Assembly: GCF_030814655.1 (NCBI RefSeq)
Contig: NZ_JAUSVK010000001.1
Span: 751,043-815,042, forward strand
Direction of reading: 5' to 3'
DNA length: 64,000 nt
From: Labrys monachus
GTDB taxonomy: Bacteria; Pseudomonadota; Alphaproteobacteria; Rhizobiales; Labraceae
This document shows positions 8,688 to 17,540 of this stretch, one piece after another (the stretch's first letter is position 1; each line of letters opens with the position of its first letter). The notes below the pieces were generated by a model. It saw nothing but the letters and a program-made list of their open reading frames with translations, did not search any database and was not told where the DNA came from. The translations under genes and the position numbers were made by a program.

Positions 8688-9518
8688 TTATGCCGCGGCC
8701 GGGATTGGGGTTGGCTGGCTGAAGTAGGCCTGATCGGGTGTCTTCCGGTCAAGGCTCGAATGGGGTCTGCGGGTATTGTAGAAAATCAAATATCGGCCGA
8801 TCGAGGCGCGGGCCTGGGACACCGTGTCGTAGGCGTGGAGATAGACTTCCTCGTATTTCACCGACCTCCAAATTCTCTCGACGAAGACATTGTCGCGCCA
8901 GGCGCCCCTGCCATCCATGCTGATCTTGATGTCGTTCTTGATCAGCAAGCCGGTGAAGGCCTCGCTGGTGAACTGGCTGCCTTGATCGGTATTGAAGATT
9001 TCCGGCTTGCCATAACGCACCAGAGCCTCCTCGACCGCCTCGATACAGAAGTCCGCCTCCATGCTGATCGAGAGCCGCCAGGACAGCACGCGGCGGCTGA
9101 ACCAATCCACCACGGCTGCCAGATAGACAAAGCCACGCCGCATCGGGATGTAGGTGATGTCCATCGCCCAGACCTGATTGGGCTTGGTCACCGGCAGTTC
9201 GCGCAGGAGATAGGGATAGATCTTGTGTCCCGGCGCTGGTTTCGAGGTGTTCGGTCGCCGGTAGATTGCCTCTATCCCCATGCGCTTCATCAGCGTGGCG
9301 ACGTGCAACCGTCCGGCTTGGTGCCCATCGGCAGCCAAAAGACCTTGCAGCATGCGAGAACCGGCGAAGGGATGCTCAAGGTGCAGCTCGTCGATCTGCC
9401 GCATCAGGGTAAGGTCGGCGGGCGGCACAGGACGGGGCAGATAGTAGACGCTGCTTCGCGCCAGTCCCAAAGCCTTGGCTTGGCGAGTGATCGGAAGTTC
9501 GTGCGTGCGGTCGATCAT
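8688..9518 (-). CDS. IS3-family transposase, catalytic subunit (OrfB)
   Basis: This 276-residue integrase-fold transposase has an N-terminal HTH_21-type region (RMLQGLLAADGHQAGRLHVATLMKR) and the DDE core: first Asp in AMDITYIPMRRGFVY, second in NTDQGSQFTSEAF and Glu in DNVFVERIWRSVKYEE. The C-terminus RRPHSSLDRKTPDQAYF is typical. The catalytic residues are intact, so the element may still be active. Its ATG overlaps the OrfA stop (ATGA) beside a GAAAATG run; production may be by coupling or by a -1 frameshift giving an OrfAB fusion, as known for IS3 elements. Confidence 0.95.
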   Translation of the reverse strand: MIDRTHELPITRQAKALGLARSSVYYLPRPVPPADLTLMRQIDELHLEHPFAGSRMLQGLLAADGHQAGRLHVATLMKRMGIEAIYRRPNTSKPAPGHKIYPYLLRELPVTKPNQVWAMDITYIPMRRGFVYLAAVVDWFSRRVLSWRLSISMEADFCIEAVEEALVRYGKPEIFNTDQGSQFTSEAFTGLLIKNDIKISMDGRGAWRDNVFVERIWRSVKYEEVYLHAYDTVSQARASIGRYLIFYNTRRPHSSLDRKTPDQAYFSQPTPIPAAA

Positions 9519-9847
9519 TTTCTTGCGCTCAGAAGGCCGGCCTTGGTGAGCGCTCCTTCTAAAAAATCATTCTCAAGCGTCAACTCCCCGATCTTGGCAT
9601 GGAGGGTTTTGACATCAACCCCGGACGAAGCTGGCACGGCCGTGCCACCCGCACCGAATACCCCGGTTGCCCCTTCAAGAAGCTGTGTCTTCCACTGACT
9701 GATCTGGTTGGTGTGGACATCAAACTGCTGAGCTAACTCATTCAGCGTCTTCTCGCCCTTGATCGCCGCCAAGGCTACTTTCGCCTTGAAAGCCGGGCCA
9801 TGGTTCCGGCGTGCTCGTCTCGTCATCGTCGCTCCTGTTCTTGGCAT
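9515..9847 (-). CDS. IS3-family transposase, DNA-binding subunit (OrfA)
   Basis: This 110-residue HTH_Tnp_1-type protein contains the helix-turn-helix region RNHGPAFKAKVALAAIKGEK ... NELAQQFDVHTNQISQWK and a C-terminal leucine-zipper-like helix (KIGELTLENDFLEGAL). It binds the IS ends and supplies the N-terminal part of the frameshifted OrfAB transposase. It is the upstream gene of the element. Confidence 0.93.
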   Translation of the reverse strand: MPRTGATMTRRARRNHGPAFKAKVALAAIKGEKTLNELAQQFDVHTNQISQWKTQLLEGATGVFGAGGTAVPASSGVDVKTLHAKIGELTLENDFLEGALTKAGLLSARK

Positions 9848-9911
9848 CCTATGCCAGGTTCAGGGCCAAATTCCACTTATCGGTCCTGTCCGTTTTTCCC
9901 GAGCCAGCTCT

Positions 9912-10285
9912 GAGCGCCGGTGGATGCGCAGGTCTACCAGATCGGATCCGAGCTCGGCGAATATGTCTCGCCCGGCGTTCCCCTTCTTTCCCTCGTCGAT
10001 CTCAAGGATGTCTGGCTGCGCTTCGACCTTCGAGAAGATCTTGCGAAGGGATTGAAAGTCGGGGATCGTTTTCAAATGCATGTCCCGGCGCTCGGTGACC
10101 GCGTGATTACGGCGGCGATCAGGGTGATCGCCACGAGAGGCGAATATGCGGGATGGCGTGCTACGCGCGCGACCGGTGATTTTGACCTGCGCACATTCGA
10201 AATCCGTGCGTATCCCGTCGAGCCGGAGCCCGACCTCCGGCCGGGAATGAGCATCTATGCCGAATGGCCGGGTGACCCGCGATGA
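9912..10285 (+). pseudogene. HlyD-family membrane-fusion protein, 3' part after the IS insertion
   Basis: These ~123 codons complete the split adaptor: the second barrel-sandwich half (APVDAQVYQIGSELGEYVSPG), the beta-barrel domain (DVWLRFDLREDLAKGLKVGD) and the terminus RPGMSIYAEWPGDPR. The first three bases are the duplicated GAG. An ATG-free but GTG-initiated fragment could in theory be made from 9920, but it would lack the membrane anchor. Its stop overlaps the permease start (ATGA), so the original operon order was adaptor, permease, adaptor. Polar effects of the IS on the downstream genes are possible. Confidence 0.85.
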
Positions 10286-12618
10286 AGAGGCCCGCGCAGC
10301 CTGGCATGCTCCTCGTCATCCTTCGGGAACTGCGCTGGATGAGGCGCGATCGCCTCGCGCTCGTCCTGGCGATCGGCATTCCTGTCGTCGCCTTTGCAAT
10401 TCTGGCCGCAATCTTCAGCAACGCCGTTATCCGCGATCTTCGTGTCACCGTTGTCGACAGTGATCATTCCCCCACATCGCTCATCTATGTGCAGGCAGTC
10501 GCGTCGGCGCCGAGCGTCACCGTCGCCGAGCGCTCCGGCGACATGACGAGCGCCATGCATGCCATACGGTCAGGCGATGCGATCGCCGCCGTCTACATTC
10601 CTCCGAATTTTGAGCGCGACCTGGTCGCACGTAAACGCCCCCAGATCGTCGTGCTCTACAACCAGCAATATTTCACGCCGGGCAGCAATGCCGCGACTGC
10701 AATTTCCAACGCTCTCACGGCGGCCACGGCCACGCTGACGGTAGCGGACCGGTCCTATGCGCCGGGCTCGCTGGTGGTGGAAGAATATGTGCTGACCAAT
10801 CCAGCGTTGAACTATGGTCAGTTTTTGCTTCGGTCCATTCTGCCGACCGTATTGCACGTGATCGTCGCAATTGCCGCCGGCTATGCGGTGGGCTCGGAGT
10901 TCTCGAGGCGTAGCCGGCGAGCATGGCTCAGGGTCGCTGGTGGAAGTCCGCTGACGGCGCTCGTCGGCAAGCTGGCTCCGCTCTTTGCCATCTTCGTGAT
11001 CATGACGGTGGTTGAGGCTGGTATCATCCACGGCTTCTATGGAGCGCCCTTCAGGGGAGACTCCCTTCTGATGGGGGCTGCGGCGTGCCTTCTGGTCATC
11101 GCCTATCTCTCGCTCGGCAGTCTCCTGCAGCTTCTGACCCGCAATCTCGCACTCGGCATGAGCGTCACCGCCATTTTCTGCAATCCCGCCTTCGGCTTCG
11201 CCGGGGTCGGTTTTCCCGTGTTGGCGATGGGCGGCTTCGCGCGATTTTGGGGAACATTGCTGCCCTTGCGCTGGTATATTCAAATTCTCTTTGATCAGGC
11301 AGTCCGCGGCCTGCCGACATCGGTTTCGGCACAACCCTTCCTGGCTCTTGGAGGGCTTGCCGTCGGCTTGTTCGGACTTGCCTGGTGGCGTCTGCGCATT
11401 CTTGCCCGGACGGCGGCACCCCATGCCGCAACGCGCCCCCGGATCGGGCCCTCTGTTCAGGGACGCGGCATGGGAGCCGCAATGGTTGCCGAACTGCAGC
11501 GCATCCTCAACGATCGCGGCGTCTTCGGCCTCATCGTTTTGGCGCCTGTCATCTACGGTGTTCTCTATCCGCAGCCCTATCTCGCGCAGGTGCTGCGCAG
11601 CATACCGATCGTGGTGGTCGATCAGGACCACACGGAATTGAGCCGCGATCTCGTCGAAGCGTTGAACGCCGACGAAGCCGTCGCGGTCGCAGCGCGGGCC
11701 AACACTTTAGCGGAGGCGCAGGCGGCACTTGATCGACGTCAGGTCTTTGCCATCCTGGCGATACCGGAAGGCACCGAGCGGGAGATCCTGAAGGGCAACA
11801 AGGCCAGACTGGCGGCCTATGTGGATTCCGCCTATTTCCTGCTCTACGATCGCACGTTGCAGGGCATAGTTGAAGCGAGCGGCACGGTGACGGCGGCCGT
11901 CGCCGCCCACGGGGCGCGTTCCGATGGCAGCCTTGCACATGCGGCCTTGATCAGAAGCTCCCCGGTCGAATTGTTGTCTCAACCATTGTTCAATCCCACG
12001 GGTGGCTATGCGAGCTATGTCGTCCCTGCCGCTTTCCTGCTGATCCTGCAGCAGACATTGCTCTTGGGAGGAGCCACGATGGGCGGCGTGGCATTCGAGC
12101 AAGGTGGAACCGAAGGCTGGCGCCGACGCGCGAATGCCCGCGCCATTATCGGTCAGGCGCTTGCGCACCTTTGCCTGGCTGTGCCGGGCTTCGCATTGTA
12201 TCTGATCATTCTGCCGCGCTTCTACGGGTTTTCGACGTTGGGAGGGCTTGTCGACCTCGTCTTGATGGCCGTGCCCTTTGTGCTCTCCGTGAGCTTTTTG
12301 GCTCAGTTCGTCAGCCTATGGTTTCGGCGGCGCGAGACCGCCGTGCTCCTGTTCATCGCCGTCAGCCTGCCTTTGTTCTTCATGGTGGGCGTTTCATGGC
12401 CGGTGGAGGCTATTCCCGCGGCCCTTCGTGCGGCCAGCCGTATCTTTCCAAGCACATCGGCAATCGACGGGCTGGTCCGCATCAATCAGATGGGCGCCAC
12501 CCTGCGAGACGTCTCGCGCGATTGGGCCGCCCTGTGGATCCTAAGCGCGGTCTATTGTCTCCTGGCGGTGGCGGCAGCCCGCATGCTCAGTCGAGGGATC
12601 ACTGGCAATGAACGCTAA
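10282..12618 (+). CDS. Double ABC-2-type permease, two permease units fused in one chain
   Basis: This 778-residue membrane protein contains two consecutive ABC-2 (YhhJ/YbhR-like) units. Each has an N-terminal helix, a large extracytoplasmic domain and a cluster of about five helices. The domain starts repeat: IRDLRVTVVDSDHSPTSLIY near residue 52 and IPIVVVDQDHTELSRDLVEA near residue 440. No Walker motif occurs in the chain, and no ATPase gene lies in the cassette. It sits between two HlyD-type adaptors with overlaps at both ends (4 and 11 bases), so it is probably an exporter that spans the envelope with those adaptors. The substrate is unknown. The natural dimer of ABC-2 subunits is here built into one polypeptide. 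Confidence 0.88.
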   Translation: MKRPAQPGMLLVILRELRWMRRDRLALVLAIGIPVVAFAILAAIFSNAVIRDLRVTVVDSDHSPTSLIYVQAVASAPSVTVAERSGDMTSAMHAIRSGDAIAAVYIPPNFERDLVARKRPQIVVLYNQQYFTPGSNAATAISNALTAATATLTVADRSYAPGSLVVEEYVLTNPALNYGQFLLRSILPTVLHVIVAIAAGYAVGSEFSRRSRRAWLRVAGGSPLTALVGKLAPLFAIFVIMTVVEAGIIHGFYGAPFRGDSLLMGAAACLLVIAYLSLGSLLQLLTRNLALGMSVTAIFCNPAFGFAGVGFPVLAMGGFARFWGTLLPLRWYIQILFDQAVRGLPTSVSAQPFLALGGLAVGLFGLAWWRLRILARTAAPHAATRPRIGPSVQGRGMGAAMVAELQRILNDRGVFGLIVLAPVIYGVLYPQPYLAQVLRSIPIVVVDQDHTELSRDLVEALNADEAVAVAARANTLAEAQAALDRRQVFAILAIPEGTEREILKGNKARLAAYVDSAYFLLYDRTLQGIVEASGTVTAAVAAHGARSDGSLAHAALIRSSPVELLSQPLFNPTGGYASYVVPAAFLLILQQTLLLGGATMGGVAFEQGGTEGWRRRANARAIIGQALAHLCLAVPGFALYLIILPRFYGFSTLGGLVDLVLMAVPFVLSVSFLAQFVSLWFRRRETAVLLFIAVSLPLFFMVGVSWPVEAIPAALRAASRIFPSTSAIDGLVRINQMGATLRDVSRDWAALWILSAVYCLLAVAAARMLSRGITGNER

Positions 12619-13621
12619 TCCGGCAGGCCGACGCCTGAAGGTGCTGTCCCTCCTGGTCCTTGTCGGAGCGGCGGCGATCGTGGTGTATCGATTTCAGGCG
12701 GAGCCCAAATCGTCACCACCGATCCTGGGGGTTGCGCATCAAACCGAAATTCGTGTGTCGTCCGAGACGAGCGCGCGCCTCGTGTCCTTCAACGTGACCG
12801 CAGGACAAGAGGTGCATAAGGGAGATGTCCTGGCTGTGCTGAGCAATCCGGAACTCGAGGCGGCCCTTCAAGAGGCCAAGGCGGCCGCGGCTTCGGCGAG
12901 AGCCGACCGAGCCAATGTCGACGCGGGAGATCGCAAGGAAGAGGTCGATATCGGAGCGCAGAACGTCGTCATCGCGGAGTCCAACCTGACGCTTGCCCAG
13001 CAACAGCAGAAGCGGGCATCGGCGCTGGCGTCGAGAGATTTCGCGAGCGAGCAGCAACTGGACGACAGCAACGCGTCCCTCGCCAAGGCCGAGGCCAATC
13101 TCTCCCTGGTTCAAGCGGTATATGCACAGAGCAAGGCGGGGCCTACCCGCGAAGAGCGTACCATAGCTCAAGCCAAGGTCGCGCTCGCCGATACGGCAAT
13201 CGCTGATCTCGAGGCCAAGCTTGCCAAGACGACGCTCGTCGCACCCGCCGACGGCGTTGCCGGGATACTGATTGCCGAGCCGGGTGAAGTAATCTCGCCC
13301 GGACAGCCGGTGATGACGCTCGAGATCGGGCATGAGCGCTGGTTCACCTTCACGATCAGGGAGGACAGGCTCGCTGGCATCACAATCGGAACTCCTCTTG
13401 AATTGCTGACGGCACGCGGAGAGACGCTTCAAACGCGCGTTACGGAATTGCGCCCTCTCGGAGAGTTCGCCGTGTGGCGCGCGGCGCGTGCCGTCGGCGA
13501 CCACGACGTCAATAGCTTTTTGGTGCGAGCGGATCCGACGAGGGGGACCCCCACGGTGGAAGCGGGAATGACCGTATGGATCGACAGGAAGAAAACAGTC
13601 GCGGACGGTCATAAACTATAG
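12608..13621 (+). CDS. HlyD-family membrane-fusion (periplasmic adaptor) protein
   Basis: This intact 337-residue adaptor has an N-terminal membrane anchor (residues 9-27, LKVLSLLVLVGAAAIVVYRF), two lipoyl-like halves (ETSARLVSFNVTAGQEVHKGD and VAPADGVAGILIAEPGEVISPGQ) around an alanine- and glutamate-rich coiled-coil hairpin (about residues 85-195), and a C-terminal barrel. It starts inside the permease gene (11-base overlap), so it is co-translated. It is a paralogue of the IS-interrupted adaptor in the same operon and may now be the only functional one. No outer-membrane TolC-type gene is adjacent. Confidence 0.9.
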   Translation: MNANPAGRRLKVLSLLVLVGAAAIVVYRFQAEPKSSPPILGVAHQTEIRVSSETSARLVSFNVTAGQEVHKGDVLAVLSNPELEAALQEAKAAAASARADRANVDAGDRKEEVDIGAQNVVIAESNLTLAQQQQKRASALASRDFASEQQLDDSNASLAKAEANLSLVQAVYAQSKAGPTREERTIAQAKVALADTAIADLEAKLAKTTLVAPADGVAGILIAEPGEVISPGQPVMTLEIGHERWFTFTIREDRLAGITIGTPLELLTARGETLQTRVTELRPLGEFAVWRAARAVGDHDVNSFLVRADPTRGTPTVEAGMTVWIDRKKTVADGHKL

Positions 13622-13758
13622 GCCCCCGCCCGGTGTCCGCGGCAATCGCGATGCCGGGACGAGGTGGCTGCCGCTGGCGAAGCCCGGTCCAGCGCCAGGG
13701 GCCCTGGCGAGGCGGAGCCGGCTGCTTCAGTGCAGGCGGCCTGGAATGCGCTCGTCAG

Positions 13759-13795
13759 CCCCCCAACTGAACGCTCGGCACCCCCCGTTGGGGGG
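13759..13795 (+). terminator. Hairpin in the 13622-13950 gap, possible terminator of the exporter operon
   Basis: CCCCCCAAC (13759-13767) pairs with GTTGGGGGG (13787-13795) over a 19-base loop. No T-run follows. The rest of the 329-base gap shows no gene; a GGAG at 13940-13943 serves the next gene. Confidence 0.4.
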
Positions 13796-13950
13796 ATATG
13801 TCTGCTGACAGATTCCCTCCAAGTTTGCGGCACGGTTTCGTGGCCCTTTGAAGGTTCCGTTTCCAGGGAAAAATCTGACGGTTTGGGTTCCGGGTGCCGC
13901 AATAGCGGTTCGACGGCTCACAGACTGCGCAGCAATTGTGGAGCTGCCCT

Positions 13951-15669
13951 ATGAGCAAGCGAGTGGCTGATCTGATCGTTGAAACGCTGGAGACGGCGGG
14001 AGTGAGGACATGCTACGGGATCGTCGGTGACACGATGAACCGCATAGCTCAAGCCATCGATACCAGCCAGATCGATTGGGTTCATATGCGGCATGAGGAG
14101 GCCGGGGGGTTCGCGGCGGGGGCCGAAGCGCTGCTCACCGGTCGACTTACCGCGTGTGCCGGCAGTTGCGGGCCAGGCAGTCTTCATTTCATCAATGGAC
14201 TGTACGACGCAAACCGCAATCGTGCACCGGTCGTCCTCATTGCGACGCAGATCGTCAGGCAGGATCTCGGGTTCGACTCGATCCAGGAGGTCGACTACAA
14301 CGACGTCTTCAAGGGATGCAGCGTCTTTTGCGAGATGATCCTGACACCGGAACAGGCACGTCGAAAGACGGTCGCGGCCTGTCAAGCCGCGTTGACGAAG
14401 CGCGGGGTCGCCGTGCTCGTCGTTCCGGTGGACGTCGCCAACTCCCCTGCCCACGATGAAGCGCCGTATTCAATCCATGCACGCCGCCCCGTCATTCGAC
14501 CGAGCGACGAAGATTTGGACGAGATTGCGGCCATCCTGAACGAGGCCAAGTCAATTACGATCTACGGAGGCGCCGGCTGCATTGACGCGCATGACGAGGT
14601 AGTCGCCACGGCGGCTCGGCTGAAGGCGCCGGTCGCGCACACCTCTCGCGGCAAAGACTTCCTCGAATACGACAATCCTTTTAACGTCGGCATGACAGGA
14701 ATTCTGGGCAGTCCGGCCGGCTATCACGCCATTCTCGACTGTGACGTCCTGCTTCTTCTCGGCGCTGATTTCGCATGGAGTCAATTTTATCCCGACAAGG
14801 CCAGGATCATCCAGATCGACGTCGACCCGGCACACCTTGGACGGCGCCACCCGGTCGAGATTGGAGTCGTTGGGGATATCAAACCGACGCTGGCGGCCTT
14901 GCTGCCGCGGCTTGCAGAACACGCAGATGATAGCTTCCTGAGCACCTACGTCGCCCGATTCGAGAAGATCGTCGCATCCGCAAAGGCCGAGACCGCTTCC
15001 AGTCCGGGCTCGGCTATTTCCGGAACCTTGCTGACCAAGGTCATCAATGAGCACGCGGCCGAGGATGCATTGTTCACTGCGGACGATGGAACGCCGACGG
15101 TCTGGATGCTTCGCCATGTCGACACTCGAGGCAAACGTCGAACATTCGCCAGCCTGCTCCACGGCACGATGGCGGGCGGAATGCCTACGGCCCTCGGCCT
15201 GCAGAAATGCCAGCCCGACCGACAGGTGGTTTGCCTGGCAGGCGATGGTGGGTTTGCCATGCTGATGGGTGAACTTCTGACTACGGTTCAGGAAAACCTG
15301 CCGATCAAAATTGTCGTCTACGACAATGGGAAGCTTGGATTTGTCGACATCGAACAAAAGGCTGCCGGCCTGGTCCCCGTATATACGGATCTAAAGAATC
15401 CGGACTTCAGTGAAGTTGCCAAGGCGATCGGGATTTGGGGACGCAGCGTCCACCAAGCGGATGATCTCCAAGGCGCCGTGAGGGCTTGGCTTGCGGAGCC
15501 CGGGCCTGCCTTGTTGCACGTCAAGGTTAAGCCGATGCAGCTGGTGATGCCGCCCTCGCCTCTCGTTGCACCTGAGGCCGTGGTGGGTATGGCCGTCTAC
15601 AGTGCGAAAGCGATGCTGCATGGAAAGGGTCATGACGTCTGGGAAATGATTATTGACAATATCCCCTGA
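13951..15669 (+). CDS. poxB: PoxB-like thiamine-diphosphate enzyme (pyruvate dehydrogenase, quinone type)
   Basis: This 572-residue enzyme has the same length as E. coli PoxB. It has the N-terminal pyrimidine-binding domain with the catalytic glutamate (MRHEEAGGFAAGAE), the GSCGPGSLHFINGLYDA signature, a central FAD-type domain (IQIDVDPAHLGRRHPVEIG) and the diphosphate motif GDGGFAMLMGELLTTVQEN with YDNGKLGF. The C-terminus differs from the PoxB at the window start: it lacks the RGDE/TNWLR-like membrane tail and ends HDVWEMIIDNIP, so it may be soluble or use another acceptor. ATG 13951 is preceded by GGAG. It is monocistronic, with a clear terminator 53 bases after the stop. Confidence 0.88.
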   Translation: MSKRVADLIVETLETAGVRTCYGIVGDTMNRIAQAIDTSQIDWVHMRHEEAGGFAAGAEALLTGRLTACAGSCGPGSLHFINGLYDANRNRAPVVLIATQIVRQDLGFDSIQEVDYNDVFKGCSVFCEMILTPEQARRKTVAACQAALTKRGVAVLVVPVDVANSPAHDEAPYSIHARRPVIRPSDEDLDEIAAILNEAKSITIYGGAGCIDAHDEVVATAARLKAPVAHTSRGKDFLEYDNPFNVGMTGILGSPAGYHAILDCDVLLLLGADFAWSQFYPDKARIIQIDVDPAHLGRRHPVEIGVVGDIKPTLAALLPRLAEHADDSFLSTYVARFEKIVASAKAETASSPGSAISGTLLTKVINEHAAEDALFTADDGTPTVWMLRHVDTRGKRRTFASLLHGTMAGGMPTALGLQKCQPDRQVVCLAGDGGFAMLMGELLTTVQENLPIKIVVYDNGKLGFVDIEQKAAGLVPVYTDLKNPDFSEVAKAIGIWGRSVHQADDLQGAVRAWLAEPGPALLHVKVKPMQLVMPPSPLVAPEAVVGMAVYSAKAMLHGKGHDVWEMIIDNIP

Positions 15670-15721
15670 AGGAGAGGAGCCCGGATGCAGGAACCGTGCT
15701 TGGTTTCGAACGAAAGCTGTT

Positions 15722-15747
15722 GTTCACTCGATCAGTGAACCTTTTTT
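15722..15747 (+). terminator. Rho-independent terminator of the PoxB-like gene
   Basis: The 7-bp stem GTTCACT (15722-15728) pairs with AGTGAAC (15734-15740), loop CGATC, followed by C and six T at 15742-15747. It is the clearest terminator in the window. The remaining gap to 16082 holds no recognisable gene; a GAGGAG ribosome site lies at 16071-16076. Confidence 0.85.
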
Positions 15748-16082
15748 CCACCAACGCAGGGCTGGGTGTCGGATCTGAGGTACATCGATGACCAGCACCT
15801 TCGGTGCACCTCCTATCTTGGACCGACCGCCAATTTCTCGCTTGGTGTGGGACTGAGGGGATCTCGGCCCAAAACCTTTCGACGCCGAACGTTACGAGCT
15901 TCCCCTGGCTTCAGAGATAGAAATGCCGATTGAGGCAGAACGGTCGGGACTTCCTGTTTCCCCCCTCTTCGCCGTCAGCGGTTACATCGCCACCGACAGG
16001 CTCTGATCCTCTGATGTTCCGGGCCGCGCCCCAGCCGGTGGCCGTGCCCAGTGCTGCACATCCGTGGACAGAGGAGACGGCA

Positions 16083-17489
16083 ATGTCCGACATCCGCATC
16101 GAATCCGACAGTCTCGGCACGGTCGAAGTCCCGGCCGACAAATTATGGGGCGCCCAGACGCAGCGTTCCCTGGAGCATTTCAGCATCGGCAAGGACCTCA
16201 TGCCGCGCGAGATGATCACCGCCTATGCCGCGCTCAAGCGCTCGGCCGCCCAGGCGAATTTCTTGGGCGGGCGGCTCGACAAGGAGCGGCATGATCTCAT
16301 CCTCCAGGTCTGCGATGAACTTCTGGCCGGCCGGCACCAGGAGATGTTCCCCTTGCATGTCTGGATGACGGGCAGCGGCACCCAGTTCAACATGAACGTC
16401 AACGAGATGGTCTCGAACCGCTGCTGTCAGCTCGCGGGCACGGCGCTCGGCAGCAAGACGCCGGTTCATCCCAATGACCACGTGAACATGTCGCAGTCCT
16501 CGAACGACAGCTTCCCGGCGGCGATGCATATCGCGGCCGCCATCGGCGTGACCTCCCGTCTTGTCCCCGCTGTCACGGCCTTGCGCGACGCCATCGCGGC
16601 CAAGGCGAGCGCGTGGGACGGTATCGTCAAGATCGGCCGCACCCATATGCAGGATGCAACGCCCCTGACCCTGGGCCAGGAGTGGTCGGGCTATGCCGGC
16701 ATGCTGACGGATGATCTCGAACGCATGACCGATGCGCTGAAGGGCGTCTATCGCCTGGCGCTGGGCGGTACGGCTGTCGGCACAGGCATCAATGCCGCAC
16801 CGGGCTTTGCCGAGGCGGTTGCGGCCGAGATCGCAGGCAATACCGGCCTGCCGTTCGTCACCGCGCCCAACAAATTCACCGTGCAGGGCTCGCATGATGC
16901 GCTGGTGCAGCTCTCGGGCACCCTGCGCACGCTGGCGACCTCGCTCTACAAGATCGGCAACGACATTCGCCTGCTGTTCTGCGGCCCGCGCGCCGGCTTT
17001 GCCGAACTGATCATCCCCGAGAACGAGCCGGGCTCCTCGATCATGCCCGGCAAGGTCAATCCCACCCAGGCCGAGGCCCTCACCATGCTCGCCGTGCAGG
17101 TGATGGCGAACGATGTCGCCGTCGGCTTCGGCGGCGCTGGCGGCTATCTGGAGATGAATGTCTACAAGCCCCTGATCATCGCCAACATCGCCCAGTCCAT
17201 CACGCTGCTCAGCGATGGCTGCACGAATTTCCGCAAGTTCCTGGTGGAGGGCACGGAGCCGAACCGCAAGAAGATCGCCGAATATGTCGAGCGCTCCCTC
17301 ATGCTTGTCACGGCGCTGGCGCCGGTGATCGGCTATGACAGGGCCTCGAAGATTGCCCACCACGCCATGGACCACGATCTCACCCTCAAGGCCGCGGCCC
17401 TCGAACTTGGCTTCGTCAGCGAGGAGGAGTTCGACCGGGTCGTCGATCCCGCCAAGATGGTGAAGCCCTATGTGGCCACGGCCGGCTGA
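16083..17489 (+). CDS. fumC: Fumarate hydratase class II
   Basis: This 468-residue fumarase/aspartase-superfamily enzyme interconverts fumarate and malate without an iron-sulfur cluster. Family signatures present are [47 protein letters not shown] and the superfamily signature [13 protein letters not shown]. Length is normal. The ATG at 16083 has GAGGAG upstream; the frame remains open to 15930 but that part does not resemble fumarase. The next gene, malic enzyme, follows after 51 bases, so the pair can turn fumarate to malate and then to pyruvate. Confidence 0.97.
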   Translation: MSDIRIESDSLGTVEVPADKLWGAQTQRSLEHFSIGKDLMPREMITAYAALKRSAAQANFLGGRLDKERHDLILQVCDELLAGRHQEMFPLHVWMTGSGTQFNMNVNEMVSNRCCQLAGTALGSKTPVHPNDHVNMSQSSNDSFPAAMHIAAAIGVTSRLVPAVTALRDAIAAKASAWDGIVKIGRTHMQDATPLTLGQEWSGYAGMLTDDLERMTDALKGVYRLALGGTAVGTGINAAPGFAEAVAAEIAGNTGLPFVTAPNKFTVQGSHDALVQLSGTLRTLATSLYKIGNDIRLLFCGPRAGFAELIIPENEPGSSIMPGKVNPTQAEALTMLAVQVMANDVAVGFGGAGGYLEMNVYKPLIIANIAQSITLLSDGCTNFRKFLVEGTEPNRKKIAEYVERSLMLVTALAPVIGYDRASKIAHHAMDHDLTLKAAALELGFVSEEEFDRVVDPAKMVKPYVATAG

Positions 17490-17540
17490 GTGCCGCCCCG
17501 ATCTTTCAAGCGATTTCGTTGATCATATGGAGCCCATCCG

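Larger units (their letters stand above)
8627..9911 (-). mobile_element. Complete IS3-family insertion sequence, 1285 bp
   Basis: The element carries two overlapping transposase frames on the minus strand. Its ends are inverted: left AGAGTTGGCTCGG at 8627 and right (reverse complement) AGAGCTGGCTCGG ending at 9911, with further matches inside (GGACAG, GATAAGTGGA). The host triplet GAG is duplicated at 8624-8626 and 9912-9914; removing the element and one triplet restores the HlyD frame exactly, which fixes the boundaries. If ends must begin TG and finish CA, the inner limits would be 8632-9906 within this span, but those leave no target duplication. Confidence 0.9.

Noticed and set aside
8632-9906. 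Inner TG...CA limits for the IS element
   Set aside because: These ends leave no target duplication and would not restore the HlyD frame; the outer limits 8627-9911 do both.
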